Shown piece by piece: positions 44,302 through 45,067 of a stretch of DNA of 45,067 nucleotides. The notes under the pieces are model-generated. The model ran no database searches, had not been told where the DNA came from, and worked only from the letters and a program-made list of their open reading frames with translations. The translations under genes and the position numbers were made by a program. The DNA is taken from positions 1-45,067 of the forward strand of contig CAKPFH010000003.1 of NCBI GenBank assembly GCA_934153655.1, in the 5' to 3' direction. The number at the start of each line of letters is the position of its first letter. Positions within the stretch are counted from its first letter, which is position 1. The DNA comes from an uncultured Bacilli bacterium. Lineage in GTDB: Bacteria > Bacillota_I > Bacilli_A > RF39 > UBA660.

Positions 44302-44894
44302 ATGGAAAATAAAATGTTTTGTATATAAATAGAAATAATTATATTGAATATAATAATGGTTCTTCACTTGATAGAACACTAAATGATTATTATCAAGCTA
44401 TTAATGAAAGTAATGAATTAATCACTCATTCAAATATTGCGGGTATGGATTAAGTTGTTGTTTCAACCTCTGATAAACCGATTATTGGTACACAAGCTTT
44501 AGATACTTGTTTTGGAATCCTATTATACAATAGAAAAAATAAATTTGGAATTTGTGGTCATGCCGACCCTAAAAGTATTTTCGGTATAGTTGTAGAAATG
44601 TTAAAGCAAATTCCTAGTACTACGGAAAGAAATGTTGAATATACAATTATTCCTGGATATCGTGCTATTGAACAACATAATTTCAAAGGTGTTGAGGAAA
44701 TACAAGATATTTTAAGAAATTATATGTCAATAAATCCTAAAATACATTTCACTTCATTAAAAACACCACTCAATCCCTCAATGCCAAATGGCTTGTTATG
44801 TTACGATTTTGCTTTCGATACAATATCCGGAAAAGATATTACAAATATTGTATTTATAAATTATGCTGAAGAACAAAGGAGACACCATATTTAA
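44302..44894 (+). pseudogene. CheD-like (cysteine deamidase fold) pseudogene
   Basis: ATG 44302 opens a frame that stops after eight codons; in the neighbouring frame a continuous protein reads YINRNNYIEYNNGSSLDR to GMD, meets TAA at 44451 and goes on to 44894. The second part has IGTQALDTCFGILLYNRKN then KFGICGHADP, which looks like the Thr-Cys-His active site of CheD-type glutamine deamidases (TxGLGSCVAVxLYD then GxxH), followed by VEMLKQIPSTT and IPGYRAIEQHNFKG. One frameshift and one stop make it a pseudogene. The CheD link is by pattern only. Confidence 0.5.
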
Positions 44895-44927
44895 TAAGGA
44901 CAGATTATATGATCTGTTCTTTTAATA

Positions 44928-45067
44928 TCACACAAGTTCATATTCTCTAGCAATTATTCTATCATCTGAACAATATTTTACAACATACTCATTATCTTGT
45001 TTGCAAATAATAATTCCTACTGTATCATTTTCTTCAATAGTTTTTATATTCTTATCTATATAATTCA
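44928..45067 (-). CDS. DUF1016/YhcG-type PDDEXK nuclease, C-terminal end (runs off the window)
   Basis: The last 45 codons are in the window: EENDTVGIIICKQDNEYVVKY then REYELV and TGA. This matches the end of YhcG/DUF1016 proteins (TIGLLLCKxKNxxVVEYAL ... GVAEYEL), predicted nucleases often found in restriction-modification and phage-defence regions. Catalytic residues lie upstream, outside the window. Confidence 0.7.
   Translation of the reverse strand, partial: NYIDKNIKTIEENDTVGIIICKQDNEYVVKYCSDDRIIAREYELV

Overview
The window comes from a very AT-rich, low-GC Gram-positive bacterium of the Bacilli/Mollicutes-neighbour type, most likely an uncultured small-genome gut lineage (my inference, RF39- or Erysipelotrichia-like). 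The evidence is a PolC-type replicative polymerase, the hrcA-grpE-dnaK-dnaJ heat-shock cluster with CIRCE operators, a T-box leader on aspS, SpoIVA and a SirA-like protein (sporulation), and strong AGGAGG ribosome binding sites. UGA and UAA both act as stops, so the code is the standard bacterial one. Almost all genes are on the minus strand.

Layout from left to right: (1) 1-2400: the usual rpsU-yqeY pair is split by a TnpB-only IS200/IS605-type element, a Nudix gene and two copies of a structured TnpB right-end/omega-RNA sequence. (2) 2456-6098: a bacteriocin locus with a C39-peptidase ABC exporter, a membrane accessory protein, two short double-glycine peptides and a small hydrophobic protein. 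It faces a LexA-like repressor that lacks the catalytic serine, with direct repeats between them. (3) 6095-24433: housekeeping genes rdgB, aspS with T-box, spoIVA, fic with a small upstream ORF, sirA-like, efp, rpmG, tmcAL, xerD-like, a phosphoesterase, a MerR regulator with a 19-bp-spacer promoter, dnaJ, pepF, dnaK, a 94-aa unknown, grpE and hrcA. (4) 24451-28006: a type VII secretion-like island: two WXG100-type proteins, and facing them an LXG-like small protein and a 785-aa repeat protein carrying a nearly exact 447-bp tandem duplication. (5) 28078-35701: polC, an unknown gene, a D,D-carboxypeptidase and uppS.

(6) 35740-42930: first a structured, probably non-coding stretch, then the most unusual part of the window. 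This is a self-contained operon bounded by a consensus promoter (42902-42930) and a terminator (36237-36290). It encodes a 29-aa peptide followed at once by a stem-loop, a PEP-synthase-like phosphotransferase with a new C-terminal domain, a MccB-like E1 adenylating enzyme with an N-terminal peptide-clamp-like region, a fold-III PLP decarboxylase, a fold-I PLP enzyme and a solute-binding-protein-5-like protein with no signal peptide. Short peptide, stem-loop, then MccB-like enzyme and a decarboxylase recall the microcin C (peptidyl-nucleotide) operon, but the gene set is different. Two genes carry single-base frame breaks, one in the ATP-binding glycine loop and one at an A8 run, so the copy may be decaying, recoded or mis-assembled.

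(7) 43157-45067: a graveyard of fragments (DinD-like, ComEC-like metallo-beta-lactamase domain, a CheD-like deamidase-type pseudogene) and the C-terminus of a DUF1016/YhcG-type nuclease running off the end. This suggests a variable region next to the peptide operon.
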